NCBI RefSeq assembly: GCF_001750285.1
Contig: NZ_MAMP01000022.1
Span: forward strand, 372,001-436,000
Origin: Domibacillus iocasae
GTDB lineage: Bacteria > Bacillota > Bacilli > Bacillales > Domibacillaceae
Direction of reading: 5' to 3'
Length of the DNA stretch: 64,000 nucleotides
Shown here piece after piece: positions 62,191 through 64,000 of this stretch (position 1 is the first letter of the stretch; every line of letters begins with the position of its first letter). The translations under genes and the position numbers were made by a program. Under the pieces are notes generated by a model. That model was given only the letters and a program-made list of their open reading frames with translations. It did not search any database and was not told the DNA's origin.

Positions 62191-62463
62191 ATGAACAAAA
62201 CTGATTTGATCAATGAAGTTGCGGAAACAGCAGAACTTTCTAAGAAAGACGCAACAAAAGCGGTTGACGCTCTTTTCGATGCCATCCAAGATACATTGGC
62301 AAAAGGCGATAAAGTGCAATTGATTGGTTTCGGCAACTTCGAAGTACGCGAACGTTCAGCACGTAAAGGACGCAATCCGCAAACAGGCGAAGAAATCGAA
62401 ATCGCTGCAAGCAAAGTACCGGCATTCAAACCGGGCAAAGCGCTTAAAGATGCAGTGAAATAA
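62191..62463 (+). CDS. hupB: HU-family DNA-binding protein
   Basis: 90 residues, classic HU: '[12 protein letters not shown]', '[21 protein letters not shown]' (arm, abridged) and '[14 protein letters not shown]'. It is the main nucleoid protein (Hbs in B. subtilis). GGGAGGAGGTG lies 8 nt before ATG 62191; an in-frame ATG at 62170 precedes that site. Confidence 0.97.
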   Translation: MNKTDLINEVAETAELSKKDATKAVDALFDAIQDTLAKGDKVQLIGFGNFEVRERSARKGRNPQTGEEIEIAASKVPAFKPGKALKDAVK

Positions 62464-62491
62464 GTACATAGCCTAAATCCGGCTAAAGCGG

Positions 62492-62521
62492 GACTGTCCT
62501 CATTGGGCAGTCTCTTTTTTC
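62492..62521 (+). terminator. hupB terminator
   Basis: GACTGTCC (62492-62499) pairs with GGGCAGTC (62505-62512), then TCTTTTTT. Confidence 0.85.
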
Positions 62522-62619
62522 TTGAAACTTTTTTTTGCCGGGTTAGGAATCGATATGCTAAGATGAAGTGCAGTGAAAAAACAATAAACATACTATACAT
62601 GTATACAGGAGTGAAGAAG

Positions 62620-63189
62620 ATGGCGGGAGTAGATCATGCCAAAATTCAGCAGGCAGTGCGCCTTATTTTAGAAGCGGTTGGCGAAAACCCAGATCGGGAG
62701 GGCCTTCAAGATACGCCGAAACGAGTAGCGAAAATGTATGAAGAAGCTTTTTCAGGTCTTCATATTGACCCAAGACACTATTTTGAGACTGTATTTGAAG
62801 AACAATATGAAGAACTCGTGCTCGTGAAAGACATCCCCTTTTATTCAATGTGCGAACACCATCTTGTTCCATTTTTTGGGCGTGCTCATGTGGCGTACCT
62901 GCCAAAAGGCGGAAAAGTCACAGGACTAAGCAAACTTGCACGGGCAGTAGAATCAGTCGCGCGCCGCCCGCAGCTGCAAGAACGTATTACGAGTGAAGTG
63001 GCAGATTCCATTATGGAAATGCTGCAGCCGCATGGCGTTATGGTCATCGTCGAAGCGGAACATATGTGCATGGCGATGCGCGGTGTGAAAAAGCCAGGCG
63101 CAAAAACCGTGACCACCGCCGCGCGCGGTATGTACGAAAACGATTCCCAACTGCGGACTGAACTGCTTTCGCTCATTCGTTCGTCATGA
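62620..63189 (+). CDS. folE: GTP cyclohydrolase I
   Basis: 189 residues. Zinc ligands Cys in '[10 protein letters not shown]' and 'EHMCMAMRG', catalytic His in 'CEHH', and '[10 protein letters not shown]'. It opens the folate pathway. ATG 62620 follows AGGAGTG; the long in-frame extension to 62503 reads into the hupB terminator and is not real. The mtrB (TRAP) gene that follows it in B. subtilis is missing. Confidence 0.96.
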   Translation: MAGVDHAKIQQAVRLILEAVGENPDREGLQDTPKRVAKMYEEAFSGLHIDPRHYFETVFEEQYEELVLVKDIPFYSMCEHHLVPFFGRAHVAYLPKGGKVTGLSKLARAVESVARRPQLQERITSEVADSIMEMLQPHGVMVIVEAEHMCMAMRGVKKPGAKTVTTAARGMYENDSQLRTELLSLIRSS

Positions 63190-63276
63190 GAACACGAGTA
63201 TGATATACTAAACGTACGCAATGAAGACGGAACGGAACAAACGATTGAAATGATCCATGAGTGAGGGGTTTTTACA

Positions 63277-64000
63277 ATGAGGGAGTGGCAGAAAGAGCAG
63301 AAAGCGCTAATCGAAGAGATAAACCGGGCGTGCAGGCAGCCATTTTTGGATAAAATCGTTGGTGCACCATCTATTAATCCACTTCGGGCAGCTGCTTTAA
63401 TGCTGGCGTTTACGGACGAAGATAGAAAAAGCGCACACGTACAAAAACAAATGACAGCAGCTGTTCTCATTCAGCTGGCTCTTGACACGCATGATTTAAT
63501 TCCGTCAGTAACGGAAGAAATGACGCAAAAAAATCAGCTCATCGTTTTGGCGGGAGATTATTTTAGCGGCATGTACTACCGTACACTGGCGGAAGCCGGC
63601 TGTATCCATTGGGTAGGGATTCTTGCTGATGCCGTGAAAAGTGTGAATGAAGCAAAAACGTCCCTTCATCGGCATCAGCTCGAATCAGAAGAAGCTATTT
63701 TTCGAGCTGTTCAAACAATTGAAGGTGATATTATTGGCGCAGTGTACGCTGAAAATAAAGCAGATGAGGCAGTGTGGCTTGCCGTTCAGCAGCTTTTGAC
63801 AGCAGACCGGCTTTTTCGGGAAAAAGAGCAGCCGTTTATCGTTTTCCGCGCACTTGCCCACGTGCTCGAAACAAAACAGCACGCCCTTCAGGCAATTGAA
63901 CAGCGGCTTGAGCAGGTACGCTTGACGATAAACGAGTGCATTAAAAGCATGGATTCATACAGCGCGGCTGTGGTTCAGGGGGAAAGGGACCGCCTTTTCA
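63277..64000 (+). CDS. hepS: Heptaprenyl diphosphate synthase component 1 (partial, runs off the window)
   Basis: At least 241 residues, open to the window end. 'LAGDYFSGMYYRTLAEAG' is the typical HepS/HEPPP_synt_1 core; the rest is all-helical. It forms the heterodimer with HepT that makes the menaquinone side chain. ATG 63277 follows GTGAGGGG. In B. subtilis it is followed by menH and hepT, beyond this window. Confidence 0.9.
   Translation, partial: MREWQKEQKALIEEINRACRQPFLDKIVGAPSINPLRAAALMLAFTDEDRKSAHVQKQMTAAVLIQLALDTHDLIPSVTEEMTQKNQLIVLAGDYFSGMYYRTLAEAGCIHWVGILADAVKSVNEAKTSLHRHQLESEEAIFRAVQTIEGDIIGAVYAENKADEAVWLAVQQLLTADRLFREKEQPFIVFRALAHVLETKQHALQAIEQRLEQVRLTINECIKSMDSYSAAVVQGERDRLF

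Noticed and set aside
63190-63258. Open frame continuing after the folE stop, possible mtrB relic or read-through
   Set aside because: About 23 codons after a normal TGA, no resemblance to TRAP (MtrB), no start. Chance is the simpler explanation.

Overview
The window is an ordinary chromosomal segment of an endospore-forming member of the Bacillaceae (Firmicutes, moderate GC). Gene content and order follow the Bacillus subtilis yqi/yqj - spoIIA - spoVA - res - ypb/ypd/ype/ypf/yph - spoIVA - hbs - folE - hepS stretch almost gene for gene. Good AGGAGG-like ribosome sites, TTG/GTG starts, sigma-A, sigma-H and sigma-G type promoters and hairpin-plus-T terminators all fit that group. I cannot name the genus from sequence alone.

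Layout. 1-5.5 kb: end of meaB, bacilliredoxin brxB, an aromatic-acid-exporter-like membrane protein (yqjA), a 31-residue membrane miniprotein (Prli42-like) on the minus strand, then the methylmalonyl/propionyl-CoA pair mce-mmdA and a PepT-like peptidase. 5.6-12 kb: the pentose-phosphate genes gndA (+) and zwf (-) face each other across a 3.5-kb AT-rich accessory insert. The insert carries a tandem repeat, an orphan sensor kinase of sporulation-kinase type, a GC-rich structured non-coding block that may be an insertion-sequence end, and a broken P-loop kinase gene. 12-20.6 kb: rnz, proI, two metabolic genes of yqjP/yqjQ type, yqkD/yqkF, nudF, spoIIM, fur, xerD. 20.7-24 kb: nucleoside salvage operon deoB-punA-pdp. 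24-28.2 kb: spoIIAA-spoIIAB-sigF behind a sigma-H-like promoter, then a reduced spoVA cluster with only AA, AB and AF. 28.3-34.3 kb: lysA, ribT without the riboflavin operon, a DUF309 gene, scpA-scpB, dacB-spmA-spmB. 34.8-41.6 kb: rluB and resABCDE. 41.6-42.5 kb: FMN riboswitch and ribU. 42.6-50.4 kb: ferredoxin, ypbB-recS, a truncated YpbE-like protein, a phosphoesterase, a B12-binding MerR photoreceptor candidate, the bacillithiol-disulfide reductase ypdA, asparaginase and prsW. 50.5-64 kb: sleB-ypeB, the PilZ protein ypfA, cmk-plsC-rpsA, fni, der, gpsA, yphE, yphF, spoIVA, hupB, folE and the start of hepS.

Functional threads. BrxB and YpdA are two parts of the bacillithiol redox-repair pathway. 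MeaB (guardian of B12-dependent methylmalonyl-CoA mutase), the epimerase and the carboxylase beta subunit form a propionyl/methylmalonyl-CoA route, and the MerR protein carries the signature of adenosylcobalamin light sensors, so two B12-dependent functions share the window. Sporulation genes dominate: forespore sigma factor control, coat assembly (SpoIVA), cortex lysis (SleB/YpeB), the spm genes and part of the SpoVA system.

The best leads for a second look are the CarH/LitR-like regulator with a palindrome over its own -10 box, the loss of spoVAC-AD-AE from the spoVA cluster, the orphan dCache kinase, the structured non-coding block at 9.55-9.71 kb, and an rnz gene without a normal start codon. 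No CRISPR array, prophage, rRNA or tRNA gene was seen.
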